Counted from the first letter of the stretch, positions 38,134-50,414 are shown. The stretch: 64,000 nucleotides of DNA from Mycobacterium sp. DL99 (GCF_004762045.1 NZ_SJOM01000007.1:3483906-3547905); one strand, 5' to 3'. Numbers and translations: made by a program. The notes: generated from the letters alone by a model not told the origin.

Positions 38134-39207
38134 GTGAACGAGACTGCAGCCAAACCGATTTCGGCTGAAGCCTGGGTGGCCATCGCCCTCGGCGATCCGG
38201 CGAAGGTGCTCGAGCGCCAGACCGTGGAGGTCCGCGCACCCGGGCCGGGTGAGATCCGGGTCGCGGTGCGGGCCTTCTGCCTGAACTTCAACGACATCGA
38301 CGTCATTCAGGGCCGGTACACGACCATGCCCCTGCAGCCGCCGTTCATCCCCGGCATGGAGGCCGTGGGCGTCGTCGAGAGCGCCGGGCTCGGCGCCGAG
38401 CACCTGGTGGGCCGGCGCATCGTGGGCATCCCGTCGATGGCCTTCGGCGGGTACGCCTCGTACGCGATCGTCGATGCGGCGACCGCCCTCGAGCTGCCCG
38501 ACTGGGTCAGCGACGCCGACGGAGCCGCCCTGCACTACCCGTTCCATCTGGGTTGGTTCGCGCTGCACGAGAGGGGCCGGCTCAAGCCCGGCGAGACGCT
38601 GCTGGTGCACGCGGCGGCCGGTGGAACCGGATCGGGCGCGCTGGTGCTCGGCAAGGCTCTCGGTGCCCGCGTGATCGCCACCGCGGGCAGTGACGAGAAG
38701 CTCGACTTCTGTCGCCGGCTCGGTGCCGACCACGCCATCAACTACCGCAACGGCGACTGGGTGGAGCAGGTCATGGACCTCACCTATGGCCGCGGCGTGG
38801 ACGTCGCATTCGATGCGGTCGGAGGGAGCGTGACCACCGATACCTTCCGCTGCATGGGTTTCAACGGGCGTCACCTGATGGCCGGATTCGCCGAGGACAT
38901 CGCGCTGGAGGACGGCGACTACCTCTCGCCGCGTCCCATCGCCTACGGCAACTTCGACGTGTGCGGGGTATGCCTGGTCTACGTGACCGACCCGCTCGCG
39001 GTCCGCCGCACCCTCGGGTTCAACTGGCCCGCCCGCTCCGAGGGCCTCGATGCCCACGTCAAGTTGCTCGAAATGCTGCGTACCGGGGCCATCCAGACCG
39101 TCATCGGCGCCCAGGTGGCCTGGTCGGACCTGCCGGCACAGCTGGAGCGGATGCAGGCCCGGCAGACCACGGGCCGGCTGGTGGTCACCACCGGCGCACA
39201 CGGCTGA
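38134..39207 (+). CDS. NADPH:quinone oxidoreductase family (zinc-independent MDR)
   Basis: A 357-residue medium-chain reductase starting at GTG after GGAG. It has the GroES-like N-terminal domain, the nucleotide-binding loop AAGGTGSGALVLGKALGA and no cysteine-rich zinc site, as expected for the quinone oxidoreductase/crotonase-like branch. It reduces quinones or enones with NADPH. It lies beside a divergent TetR gene with a shared palindromic operator, which suggests that it is induced by the substrate or a related compound. Confidence 0.85.
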   Translation: MNETAAKPISAEAWVAIALGDPAKVLERQTVEVRAPGPGEIRVAVRAFCLNFNDIDVIQGRYTTMPLQPPFIPGMEAVGVVESAGLGAEHLVGRRIVGIPSMAFGGYASYAIVDAATALELPDWVSDADGAALHYPFHLGWFALHERGRLKPGETLLVHAAAGGTGSGALVLGKALGARVIATAGSDEKLDFCRRLGADHAINYRNGDWVEQVMDLTYGRGVDVAFDAVGGSVTTDTFRCMGFNGRHLMAGFAEDIALEDGDYLSPRPIAYGNFDVCGVCLVYVTDPLAVRRTLGFNWPARSEGLDAHVKLLEMLRTGAIQTVIGAQVAWSDLPAQLERMQARQTTGRLVVTTGAHG

Positions 39208-39293
39208 GCCCGCAACGCCACAGGTAGGCTCAAGCCGCACGGCGGCGGCGGGCCACCCAGTGGAGGAGACATGGAAGAGCGACGGGATGCACC

Positions 39294-40196
39294 ATGCCCG
39301 GGCTGACCCTTCCGGGTGTCGCCGAAGCCGAAGAGGTATTGGCGGCCCCGGACTGGGCGGCCCGAGCAGAATCACACCGGCGCCGCAGCGACGACTTCCT
39401 CACACCACACCTGCGCCGCCAACACGCCGGTGAACCGCATCCGGTATGGGATTTCCTGTTCACTTATTACAGCCTCCGTCCCCGGCAGCTACGGCGATGG
39501 CATCCGGGGTTCGGGGTGGTACTCGCCGGCGAGAACGCCGGCTCCTATCTGCAACGCACCGGGTACGGCCGACACCCGCACGGCGTCACGGTCCGGGACG
39601 AATACCTGCGCTCGCGCATCGAGACGGTCCGATTCGTGGCACGTCTGATGCGCGCGACCGCCACCCGGGCACCCCGGATGAACTGCTTCGGCCTACATGA
39701 ATGGGCAATGGTCTACCGGACTCCCCAGCTACGCCACGACCAGGTTCCACTGCGCCTCGGCACCGCCGGAACCGATGCCGTCGTCGAATCAATGCCGTTG
39801 CGGTGCAGCCACTTCGATGCATTCCGGTTCTTCACCGACGCTGCCGTTCCCCGCAACGACCGGCAACTGAGCCGGGACCAGCAGATCGACACCGAACAGC
39901 CCGGCTGCATCCACGCCGCCATGGACACCTACAAGTGGGCCTACAAACTGGGTCCGCTGGTGCCGTCGGAATTGGTGATGGACGCGCTCGATCTCGCGGC
40001 CGACGCGCGGGCGCTCGATATGTGTGCCAGCCCATACGACTTGAAGCAGTATGGTTTCGAGCCGATCGCCATCGAAACACCGGCCGGGCGTGCCGAATAC
40101 GTCAGGGCCCAACAGCGCATCGCCGAGCGGGCGGCTCCGTTGCGGGTCACTCTGGCAAACCGGTGTGAGCTGTTGCTCACCAGGCTGGACGGCTGA
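39294..40196 (+). CDS. 3-methyladenine DNA glycosylase-annotated conserved protein
   Basis: A 300-residue protein of an actinobacterial family usually annotated as 3-methyladenine DNA glycosylase, though it lacks the typical HhH-GPD or AAG motifs I would look for. It is rich in His, Arg and Tyr; conserved-looking stretches are LRRQHAGEPHPVWDFLFTYY, GLHEWAMVYR and MDTYKWAYKLGPL. The ATG at 39294 is preferred. An 11-codon frame with a good ribosome-binding site (39271-39306) overlaps its start out of frame. Function therefore remains uncertain. Confidence 0.6.
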   Translation: MPGLTLPGVAEAEEVLAAPDWAARAESHRRRSDDFLTPHLRRQHAGEPHPVWDFLFTYYSLRPRQLRRWHPGFGVVLAGENAGSYLQRTGYGRHPHGVTVRDEYLRSRIETVRFVARLMRATATRAPRMNCFGLHEWAMVYRTPQLRHDQVPLRLGTAGTDAVVESMPLRCSHFDAFRFFTDAAVPRNDRQLSRDQQIDTEQPGCIHAAMDTYKWAYKLGPLVPSELVMDALDLAADARALDMCASPYDLKQYGFEPIAIETPAGRAEYVRAQQRIAERAAPLRVTLANRCELLLTRLDG

Positions 40197-40274
40197 AAGG
40201 CCGACGTTACCAATGGGTAAGCTGGATAAACGGCAGGCATCGCACGGTGCCTGGAGCCGAGGGAGGAAACGCGC

Positions 40275-42485
40275 ATGACCAATCGCGTGACTGTCGGAAA
40301 CCTGCGCGTTGCACAGGTGCTGCACGACTTCATCACGAACGAGGCACTGCCGGGCACCGGCGTCGACCCGGACAGCTTCTGGTCCGGCGTCGACAAGGTC
40401 GTCGCCGACCTCACCCCCAAGAATCAGGACCTGCTGGCCCGTCGCGACGATCTGCAGGCGCAGATCGACAAGTGGCACCGCGCCCACGTGCTCGAGCCGG
40501 TCGACCCCGAGGCCTACAAGCAGTTCCTCACCGATATCGGCTACCTGCTGCCCGAGCCCGCCGACTTCACCATCACCACGTCCGGCGTCGACGACGAGAT
40601 CACCTCGACCGCCGGCCCGCAGCTCGTTGTGCCGATCCTCAACGCCCGTTTCGCGCTCAATGCCGCCAACGCCCGCTGGGGCTCGCTCTACGACGCGCTG
40701 TACGGCACCGACGTCATCAGTGACGAGGGCGGCGCCGAGACGGGGGCGGGGTCCGGCGGCGGATACAACCCTGTCCGCGGCGACAAGGTGATCGCCTATG
40801 CGCGCAACTTCCTGGATCAGGCCGTGCCGCTGACCGCGGGCTCGTGGAGCGATGCCACCGGTCTCAAGATCGACGAAGGCCAGTTGCTCGTCGAGTACGG
40901 CGACGGTCTGTCCGCCGGCCTGGCCACCCCCGAACAGTTCGTCGGTTACACGGGTGAACTCGGGCAGCCGCAGTGGTCGGTGCTGCTGGTCAACCACGGC
41001 CTGCACATCGAGATCCTCGTCGACCCCGACTCCCCCGTCGGCTCCACCGACGCCGCCGGCATCAAGGACGTCGTCCTGGAATCCGCGATCACCACGATCA
41101 TGGACTTCGAGGACTCGGTGGCCGCCGTCGACGCCGATGACAAGGTGCTCGGCTACCGCAACTGGCTGGGCCTGAACCGGGGCGATCTAACGGAAGAGGT
41201 CGCCAAGGGCGGCAAGACCTTCACCCGCGTCCTCAACCCCGACCGCACCTTCACCACGCCCGACGGCGAGGGCGAGCTGACCCTGCCCGGACGCAGCCTG
41301 CTGTTCGTGCGCAACGTCGGACACCTGATGACCAACGACGCGATCGTTGATGCGGACGGCAACGAGATCCCCGAGGGGATCCAGGACGCGCTGTTCACCG
41401 GACTGATCGCCATGCACGGGCTGAAGTCCACCGAAGAGAACGGCGAGCTGACCAACAGCCGGACCGGCTCGGTCTACATCGTGAAGCCCAAGATGCACGG
41501 CCCCGACGAGGTCGCCTTCGCCTGCGAGCTGTTCGGCCGCGTCGAGGACGTCCTGGGCCTGCCCGGGGGCACCCTCAAGGTCGGCATCATGGACGAGGAA
41601 CGCCGCACCACGGTCAACCTGAAAGCCTGCATCAAGGCAGCGGCCGACCGCGTGGTGTTCATCAACACCGGCTTCCTGGATCGCACCGGCGACGAGATCC
41701 ACACCTCGATGGAGGCCGGCCCGATGATCCGCAAGGGCGGCATGAAGACCCAGCCGTGGATCAAGGCGTACGAGGACAACAACGTCGACGTCGGCCTGGC
41801 CACCGGCCTGGCCGGTAAGGCCCAGATCGGCAAGGGCATGTGGGCCATGACCGATCTGATGGCCGACATGGTCGAGCAGAAGATCGGTCAGCCCAAGGCC
41901 GGCGCCACCACCGCGTGGGTGCCGTCGCCGACCGCGGCCACCTTGCACGCGATGCACTACCACCAGGTGGACGTCGAGGCCGTGCAGAAGGAACTGGCCG
42001 GCAAGAAGCGCGCCACGATCGAAGAACTGCTGACGATCCCGCTCGCGGACTCCTCCCTGACCTGGTCACCCGAGGAGATCCACGAAGAGGTGGACAACAA
42101 CTGCCAGTCGATCCTGGGCTATGTGGTCCGCTGGATCGACGCCGGCGTCGGCTGCTCGAAGGTGCCCGACATCCACAACGTCGCGCTGATGGAAGACCGC
42201 GCCACGCTGCGGATCTCCAGCCAGCTGCTGGCCAACTGGCTGCGTCACGGCGTCATCACCGAAGAGGACGTCAAGGCCAGCCTGCGCCGGATGGCCGCCG
42301 TCGTCGACGAGCAGAACGCCGGTGATCCCGACTATCTGGCGATGGCACCGAACCCGGATGCCAGCATCGCGTTCGGCGCGGCGCAGGAGCTGATCCTGTC
42401 CGGGGCCCAGCAGCCCAACGGCTACACCGAGCCGATCCTGCACCGGCGCCGCCGCGAGTTCAAAGCGAGCACCGCCGGGAAGTGA
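40275..42485 (+). CDS. glcB: Malate synthase G
   Basis: A 736-residue malate synthase of isoform G. It condenses glyoxylate and acetyl-CoA to malate in the glyoxylate shunt. Recognisable parts are VNHGLHIEILVDPDSPVG, the metal- and substrate-binding DFEDSVAAVDADDK and NLKACIKAA region. The length is normal for class G (about 720-740). Ribosome-binding site GGGAGGAAA precedes the ATG. It corresponds to Rv1837c. In M. tuberculosis it is also found at the cell surface. Confidence 0.96.
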   Translation: MTNRVTVGNLRVAQVLHDFITNEALPGTGVDPDSFWSGVDKVVADLTPKNQDLLARRDDLQAQIDKWHRAHVLEPVDPEAYKQFLTDIGYLLPEPADFTITTSGVDDEITSTAGPQLVVPILNARFALNAANARWGSLYDALYGTDVISDEGGAETGAGSGGGYNPVRGDKVIAYARNFLDQAVPLTAGSWSDATGLKIDEGQLLVEYGDGLSAGLATPEQFVGYTGELGQPQWSVLLVNHGLHIEILVDPDSPVGSTDAAGIKDVVLESAITTIMDFEDSVAAVDADDKVLGYRNWLGLNRGDLTEEVAKGGKTFTRVLNPDRTFTTPDGEGELTLPGRSLLFVRNVGHLMTNDAIVDADGNEIPEGIQDALFTGLIAMHGLKSTEENGELTNSRTGSVYIVKPKMHGPDEVAFACELFGRVEDVLGLPGGTLKVGIMDEERRTTVNLKACIKAAADRVVFINTGFLDRTGDEIHTSMEAGPMIRKGGMKTQPWIKAYEDNNVDVGLATGLAGKAQIGKGMWAMTDLMADMVEQKIGQPKAGATTAWVPSPTAATLHAMHYHQVDVEAVQKELAGKKRATIEELLTIPLADSSLTWSPEEIHEEVDNNCQSILGYVVRWIDAGVGCSKVPDIHNVALMEDRATLRISSQLLANWLRHGVITEEDVKASLRRMAAVVDEQNAGDPDYLAMAPNPDASIAFGAAQELILSGAQQPNGYTEPILHRRRREFKASTAGK

Positions 42486-42540
42486 TTAGACTTCGGCGGG
42501 TCCGGATGACTAGTCGGCGCGAGACGTACAGGGGTTAGGA

Positions 42541-44820
42541 ATGGGCAGGCACAGCATTCCCGACCCTGAGGATGCTCCCGACGAGCCGCATGTCGGCGAG
42601 CCCGGGTATTCCGACGGCTACGAACCTCCCCGCCGCGAGCAGTCACGGCGCGCCGCAGACGATTTCGACACGTCCGGGCATCAGGCCGATCGCGGGTACC
42701 GGGATGCACCGGCGTACCGCGAAGAGCCTGACTACCGGGGCTACCGGGCCGAGCCCGATTACCGTGCGCCCCAGTACGCCGACGGTGACGACGACTACGA
42801 ATCGGACTATCGCGATTCGGAGTACGCCGATTACGACGAAGCGGACTACGTCGAGGCCGATTACGCCGACGCCGACGACGACGGTTACGAGGACGAGTAC
42901 GTCGACGGTTACCGCGGCAAGTACGCCGATGCCGACGACGACTATGCCGCGGAGTACTCCGACGAGTATTCCGAGGGCGACTACGCCGATGATCAGCCGA
43001 CCGCGCAGTTCGGCGCCGTCTCCGAGCCACCACCCCCGTCCGCCCCGTCGAGCCGCCAGCACGGCGGCGACTGGGACGGCGGCGAGTGGACCGGCAGCCA
43101 CCGCGCCGTTCAGTCCGGGCGGCGCGGTGTCAGCGTCGGCGTGATCGTCGCGCTTTGCACCGTGGTGGCCGTGGTCGGCGCGATGATCCTGTGGAAATTC
43201 TTCGGTGACGTCCTCGCCGGCCGCAGCGATGCCGCGGCCGCGCGCTGCGTCGACGGCGAACTCGGAGTCGCCGTGATCGCCGACCCGACCATCTCGACGC
43301 ACATCGAGGGACTGGCCAACACGTACAACGAGTCGGTCAGCCCCGTCGGTGACCGCTGCGTCAAGGTGCGCGTGCAGTCCGCCGAATCCGACCGGGTGGT
43401 CGGTGGCTTCGCCAACACGTGGCCGAGCGAGCTCGGCGACCGTCCGGCACTGTGGATTCCGGCCTCCGGCATCGCCGAGGCGCGGCTGGAGGCGACGGCA
43501 GGCGCCAAGGCCGTCAGCGACAGCCGATCCCTGGTCACCTCACCGGTCCTGCTCGCGGTCCGTCCGCAGCTCAAGGACGCACTGGCACAACAGTCCTGGG
43601 CCACCCTGCCGCAACTGCAGAGCAGCCCGGCCGCGATGAACGCGCTCAAGCTGCCCGGTTGGGGCACACTCAAACTCGCGTTGCCGACCCGCAGCAACGG
43701 CGATGCCGCTCCCTTGGCCGCCGAGGCCGTCGCTGCGGCATCCGCCCCCGCGGGCGCGCCGGCCACCTCGGGCATGAACGGCGTCAACAGTCTGCTCCGC
43801 GGGCAGCCCAAGCTCGACGACACCGAGCTGGGAACCGCCTTCGATGCGCTGCTCAATGCCTCCGATCCGGCGACCGCGCCGGTGCACGCGGTGGCCACCA
43901 CCGAACAACAGATCTTCCAGCGGGGCAGCTCGCTCGATGACGCCAAGGGCTCCCTGGCCGGCTGGGTGCCGCCCGGCCCGACGGCCACCGCCGACTACCC
44001 GACGGTTCTGCTGGCCGGAGACTGGCTGGAGAAGGAGCAGGTCACTGCGGCCAGCGAATTCGCCCGCTACCTGCGCAAGCCCGAGCAGCTCGCCGTGCTC
44101 GCCAAGGCCGGATTCCGGGCTGAGGGGACGACACCACCGTCCAGCGATGTGACCGCTTTCGGTCAGCTGGCCGCGCCGTTGTCGATCGGCGACAACACCA
44201 TGCGGGTGACGCTGGCCAACGCGACAGCTACGCCGACGGGAAGCCCCGCCGTCACCATCATGCTCGACCAGTCGATGCCGACCGAGGAGGGCGGCAAGTC
44301 CCGGTTGGCCAACGTGGTGGCCGCGCTCAACAGCCGGGTCAAGGCACTGCCGGACACCGCGGCGGTCGGCCTGTGGACCTTCGACGGCACCGAAGGCCGC
44401 TCTGACGTCTCGACGGGGCCGTTGGCCGAGCCGGTCGGCGGTGAGCGTCGCTCCGATGCGCTGACCTCGACGCTGGACCAGCAGTCGGCGTCCGGAGGCG
44501 GTGCGGTGTCGTTCACGACGCTGCGGATGGTCTACACCGAGGCGCTGTCGAAATATCGTGAGGGCCAGGCTAATTCCATTCTGGTGATCACCACCGGCCC
44601 GCACACCGATCAGAGCCTGGACGGGGCGGGACTGCAGGAGTTCATCCGCGGCGCTTTCGACCCAGCCCGTCCGATCGCGGTCGACGTGATCGATTTCGGC
44701 AGCGGCTCGGACCGGACCACCTGGGAAGCCGTCGCACAGGCGAGCAGCGGCACGTATCAGCACCTCTCCAGCTCGACCTCGCCCGAACTGGCCACCGCCG
44801 TCAACACCATGCTGGGCTGA
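42541..44820 (+). CDS. Membrane-anchored VWA protein with acidic Tyr/Asp tail (Rv1836c type)
   Basis: A 759-residue protein in three parts. Residues 1-195 are cytoplasmic and very acidic, with many D, E and Y between about 48 and 152. One membrane helix lies at 197-219. The extracytoplasmic part includes a region resembling an ABC solute-binding fold (about 232-540) and a C-terminal von Willebrand A domain with the MIDAS-like DQSMP (near residue 580). It corresponds to Rv1836c. It probably binds a cell-envelope partner through the VWA domain. Function unknown. Confidence 0.78.
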   Translation: MGRHSIPDPEDAPDEPHVGEPGYSDGYEPPRREQSRRAADDFDTSGHQADRGYRDAPAYREEPDYRGYRAEPDYRAPQYADGDDDYESDYRDSEYADYDEADYVEADYADADDDGYEDEYVDGYRGKYADADDDYAAEYSDEYSEGDYADDQPTAQFGAVSEPPPPSAPSSRQHGGDWDGGEWTGSHRAVQSGRRGVSVGVIVALCTVVAVVGAMILWKFFGDVLAGRSDAAAARCVDGELGVAVIADPTISTHIEGLANTYNESVSPVGDRCVKVRVQSAESDRVVGGFANTWPSELGDRPALWIPASGIAEARLEATAGAKAVSDSRSLVTSPVLLAVRPQLKDALAQQSWATLPQLQSSPAAMNALKLPGWGTLKLALPTRSNGDAAPLAAEAVAAASAPAGAPATSGMNGVNSLLRGQPKLDDTELGTAFDALLNASDPATAPVHAVATTEQQIFQRGSSLDDAKGSLAGWVPPGPTATADYPTVLLAGDWLEKEQVTAASEFARYLRKPEQLAVLAKAGFRAEGTTPPSSDVTAFGQLAAPLSIGDNTMRVTLANATATPTGSPAVTIMLDQSMPTEEGGKSRLANVVAALNSRVKALPDTAAVGLWTFDGTEGRSDVSTGPLAEPVGGERRSDALTSTLDQQSASGGGAVSFTTLRMVYTEALSKYREGQANSILVITTGPHTDQSLDGAGLQEFIRGAFDPARPIAVDVIDFGSGSDRTTWEAVAQASSGTYQHLSSSTSPELATAVNTMLG

Positions 44821-44875
44821 GCCTCAGCACCCTGCCGCGCCCGTCCCCCGGTGACGCATCAACGCGCTGATGCGC

Positions 44876-44932
44876 CGCTTTCTACCCCAGGGCTGTTCGC
44901 CGCGACCGAGCGCAGCCCTGGGGTAGAAAGCG
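44876..44932. terminator. Bidirectional terminator-like hairpin
   Basis: Perfect 20-bp arms (44876-44895 and 44913-44932) with a 17-nt loop, between the convergent VWA gene (ends 44820) and gcvP (ends 44975). On either strand the arms start or end with CTTT/AAAG. It is positioned to end transcripts from both sides. Confidence 0.75.
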
Positions 44933-44974
44933 ACGTACGAATCCCGCGACCGGTACACCGGCCGCGGGTATGCC

Positions 44975-47806
<2,832 letters not shown>

Positions 47807-47849
47807 GACACTCTCCTGAGGCGCAGACGTGCTCAGACGTCGTAGCAGT

Positions 47850-48050
47850 CCCTCTCCCTCTGTCGTCGACCCGGTCCGGGCGCCTGAGAGATTCAGCCCC
47901 GGTACAGGACTTTTCCCCATGGGCGGGTACCCGATGGGCACCACTTTCCAGAGGCATCGGGGCCTGGCGCGGTCCTGGGTGCCTGAGAGGTTGACGGAGA
48001 GGTATTGCTCCTTCGGCGTCCGTGGCTGGCTGTCACGAAACTCTCCCGCA
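47850..48050 (-). promoter_or_regulatory. Tandem glycine riboswitch
   Basis: On the minus strand two aptamers follow each other before gcvP. Aptamer 1 has the hallmark GCCGAAGGAGCAAT (48004-48017) and CTCTCAGGCAC (47979-47989), opened by GGGAGAG (48041-48047). Aptamer 2 has CTCTCAGGCGC (47880-47890) and a closing ACAGAGGGAGAG (47852-47863). The 44 nt from there to the GTG contain a short GACGT/ACGTC hairpin and the ribosome-binding site, a possible expression platform. In this class glycine normally turns gcv genes on. Confidence 0.92.
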
Positions 48051-48094
48051 CGAGGGCGATGCGTCGATAATTCTACCGGCCGCTCACCTATGCC

Positions 48095-48156
48095 CGCGAA
48101 CAGACGCGCAGCTGCCCCACATCGCTGGATGCGGGGCAGCTAGGTGTCTGTTCGCG
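48095..48156 (-). terminator. Long hairpin after the MerR gene
   Basis: An outer 11-bp stem (48095-48105 with 48146-48156) and an inner 9-bp stem (48110-48118 with 48133-48141), joined by a 4x4 internal loop, sit 9 bp after the stop of the MerR gene and 45 bp before the glycine riboswitch. It likely ends transcription from the MerR gene so that the riboswitch controls its own promoter. Confidence 0.7.
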
Positions 48157-48164
48157 AGGGGAGA

Positions 48165-48785
48165 TCAGCCGATCTTGCGGTCGCGGCTTTTGCGGCGCGA
48201 CGCCAACTCATCCTCGGGTGATGCGATGGACTCGCCGCCGTCGGCACGCTCGCCCGGGAAGTCGGCGATGGTGCCGGTCAACTCACGCATGGCGCCGGAT
48301 ACCGCGATGCCGAACACGCCCTGGCCGCCCTGCAGCAGATCGACAACCTCTTCGGCCGAGGTGCACTCATAGACCGTGGTGCCGTCGGAGAACAGGGTGA
48401 TGTTGGCCAGATCCTGCACGCCGCGCTGGCGTAGGTGGTCGACCGCGACCCGGATGTTGTGCAACGAGATACCGGTGTCCAGCAACCGCTTGACGATCTT
48501 GAGGACCAGGACGTCCTTGAACGAATACAGGCGCTGGCTGCCCGAGCCGGCCGCGCCGCGGATCGAGGGAACCACCAGGGAGGTGCGGGCCCAGTAATCG
48601 AGCTGCCGGTAGGTGATACCGGCGATCTGGCATGCACTGGGACCGCGGTAACCGACCAGTTCGTCGGGCACCGAATCGTCGGGGAACAGGCCTCCCTGCA
48701 CGGGTTCGCCAGATGGCCTGACGGGCGGCTCCGCGCCGCTCCCGGTGGTCAGATCCAGCTCTTCCTGCCGTGGCGTGTCACCCAC
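48165..48785 (-). CDS. MerR family regulator (Rv1830/ResR type)
   Basis: A 206-residue regulator with an N-terminal winged helix typical of MerR proteins: SACQIAGITYRQLDYWART and SQRLYSFKDVLVLKIVKRLLD. No metal-binding cysteines are seen. The GTG at 48785 is chosen because AGAGGA lies 6 nt upstream; a longer frame exists. By position it matches Rv1830 (resR), in which clinical variants have been linked to antibiotic resilience in tuberculosis. A second MerR gene lies at 49659. Confidence 0.88.
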   Translation of the reverse strand: MGDTPRQEELDLTTGSGAEPPVRPSGEPVQGGLFPDDSVPDELVGYRGPSACQIAGITYRQLDYWARTSLVVPSIRGAAGSGSQRLYSFKDVLVLKIVKRLLDTGISLHNIRVAVDHLRQRGVQDLANITLFSDGTTVYECTSAEEVVDLLQGGQGVFGIAVSGAMRELTGTIADFPGERADGGESIASPEDELASRRKSRDRKIG

Positions 48786-49040
48786 TGTGAATCCTCTCGC
48801 CGTTCGAACTCGCACGCACCGTACTCCTATGTCCTGCAACGCGGCGATCTCTGCCGCGACGGTTTGCTGCGAGCTCGAATGTGTCGAGCATACGCTTCCC
48901 GCCGGGCCCTGATTGCCCGCTGCGAAGAAAGTATGGCGCCCGAATTCCCGCCGGATTGTCTCCCGCGCCGCGTGTTGACACCGGTATGCGCACTTGAGAC
49001 GTATCCGTGATCTGCGGCCGCGCAGCGGGGGGCGGGACGG

Positions 49041-49535
49041 TCATGTCGCCTTGAAGTCGTCCGGCGAAACGCTGTCCAGGAACTCCTTGAACTTCTCCAC
49101 CTCGTCCTCACGGACGGTGCCTGCGGCTTCTTCGTCGTTCTCGTCGGGAATCAGCAGGCCGGCCTCGGCAAGCACCGCTTCCTCCACGTAGATCGGCACG
49201 CCGACGCGCAGGGCGATCGCCACCGAGTCCGACGGCCTGGCCGAGACCTTGATGTCGCGGTCGAAGATCAGGTCGGCGTAGAAGGTGCCTTCCTGCAGGT
49301 CCACGATCCGCACCTCCTTGAGCGAATGCCCAAGGGCGGCAATGACATCTCGGATCAGGTCGTGAGTGAGAGGCCGGGTCGGTTCGACACCCTGCTGTTC
49401 CAGCGCGATCGCGGCGGCCTCCGACTGCCCGATCCAGATCGGTAGGTAACGGTCACCGTTGGACTCCCGCAAAAGCAACACGGGTTGGTTCTGCGGTTGC
49501 TCCACCCGAATGCCGACCACGCGAACCTCAGCCAT
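49041..49535 (-). CDS. Bifunctional nuclease family (DUF151) protein
   Basis: A 164-residue protein of the DUF151/bifunctional nuclease family (Rv1829). It starts MAEVRVVGIRVEQPQNQPVLLL and has the conserved LPIWIGQSEAAAI and VSARPSDSVAIALR segments. Plant members have dual RNase/DNase activity; bacterial roles are not established. It sits between two MerR regulators, 123 bp from the next and 255 bp from the previous gene, and is conserved at this place in mycobacteria. Confidence 0.88.
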   Translation of the reverse strand: MAEVRVVGIRVEQPQNQPVLLLRESNGDRYLPIWIGQSEAAAIALEQQGVEPTRPLTHDLIRDVIAALGHSLKEVRIVDLQEGTFYADLIFDRDIKVSARPSDSVAIALRVGVPIYVEEAVLAEAGLLIPDENDEEAAGTVREDEVEKFKEFLDSVSPDDFKAT

Positions 49536-49658
49536 CTGTGCCTGCCCTCCGCACCGCCGTGCCGTTTCGTCGAATCTTCGTCCGTCGCGCAGTCCGCCAG
49601 TTACCGATCGCCAGGGGTCCCGACTTAGACGAACTGGCCGTCGAAACGAGTCTAGTCC

Positions 49659-50411
49659 TCAGCGATCCAGAACGTCGCGTACGGCGGACTTGATCAGAGA
49701 CGTGTGCAAAGTGATGGCCAAGGCGGCCACTTCACGAGCCAGATCGTCGGCTCGGTCGCGGGCTCCGGCCTTGCCCGCCTTGCCCACTGGGCCTGCGATC
49801 TGGGCGATCAGATCGGATTGCCGGTCGGCCGCGGAGCGGAATGCCCGCAGGTGTCGGGGCTCGACGCCGTAGTCGCCCAGGGCCCGCGCACACTGGGCGA
49901 TCACCACGGAATGTTCATCGAAAAACCCGGCGGGCCCGGCGATGATGATGCCGTTGCGGACCAGCGCCCCCAGCGTCTCATCGTCGATGCCCGACCGGGC
50001 CAACAGGTCTTCGCGGGACAGCCGTACCTGGGTCGGCGCCACCGCCGCGACGACGGCAGCCCCGGACCCGGCCGCATCGGCGCCATCACCGGATACCGGC
50101 ACCAGACGCGGTACCCCGTAGGTGGATCCCGCCTGAGGCAGCTCCCCGTCGGGTAGCGCGTCCAGCTGCGCCTTGATCACCTTCAACGGCAGATACTGGT
50201 CACGCTGCGCGGTCAGGATGAATCGCAACCGCGCACAGTCGTACGCCGTGAACCGCCGGTACCCCGACGCCGTCCGCTGCGGCGTCACCAGCCCCTCGGC
50301 CTCAAGGAACCGAATCTTGGAGATGCTGATGTCCGGAAAGTCGCCCCGGAGCAGGTCCAGCACTGCGCCGATCGACATCCCGGCCAGTGCAGGTCTGTCG
50401 GGGGCAGTCAT
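49659..50411 (-). CDS. MerR family regulator (Rv1828 type)
   Basis: A 250-residue MerR protein. The N-terminal winged helix contains SISKIRFLEAEGLVTPQRTASGYR and YDCARLRFILTAQRD; a coiled coil and a C-terminal effector domain follow. It corresponds to Rv1828 (about 247 residues). It begins 3 nt after the stop of garA and is likely cotranscribed with it. Confidence 0.9.
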   Translation of the reverse strand: MTAPDRPALAGMSIGAVLDLLRGDFPDISISKIRFLEAEGLVTPQRTASGYRRFTAYDCARLRFILTAQRDQYLPLKVIKAQLDALPDGELPQAGSTYGVPRLVPVSGDGADAAGSGAAVVAAVAPTQVRLSREDLLARSGIDDETLGALVRNGIIIAGPAGFFDEHSVVIAQCARALGDYGVEPRHLRAFRSAADRQSDLIAQIAGPVGKAGKAGARDRADDLAREVAALAITLHTSLIKSAVRDVLDR

Positions 50412-50414
50412 CGG

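Noticed and set aside
48786..49040. Possible small ORFs in the 255-bp gap between the MerR gene and the DUF151 gene
   Set aside because: Open frames exist but none has a convincing start, ribosome-binding site or composition; the gap probably holds promoter sequence only.
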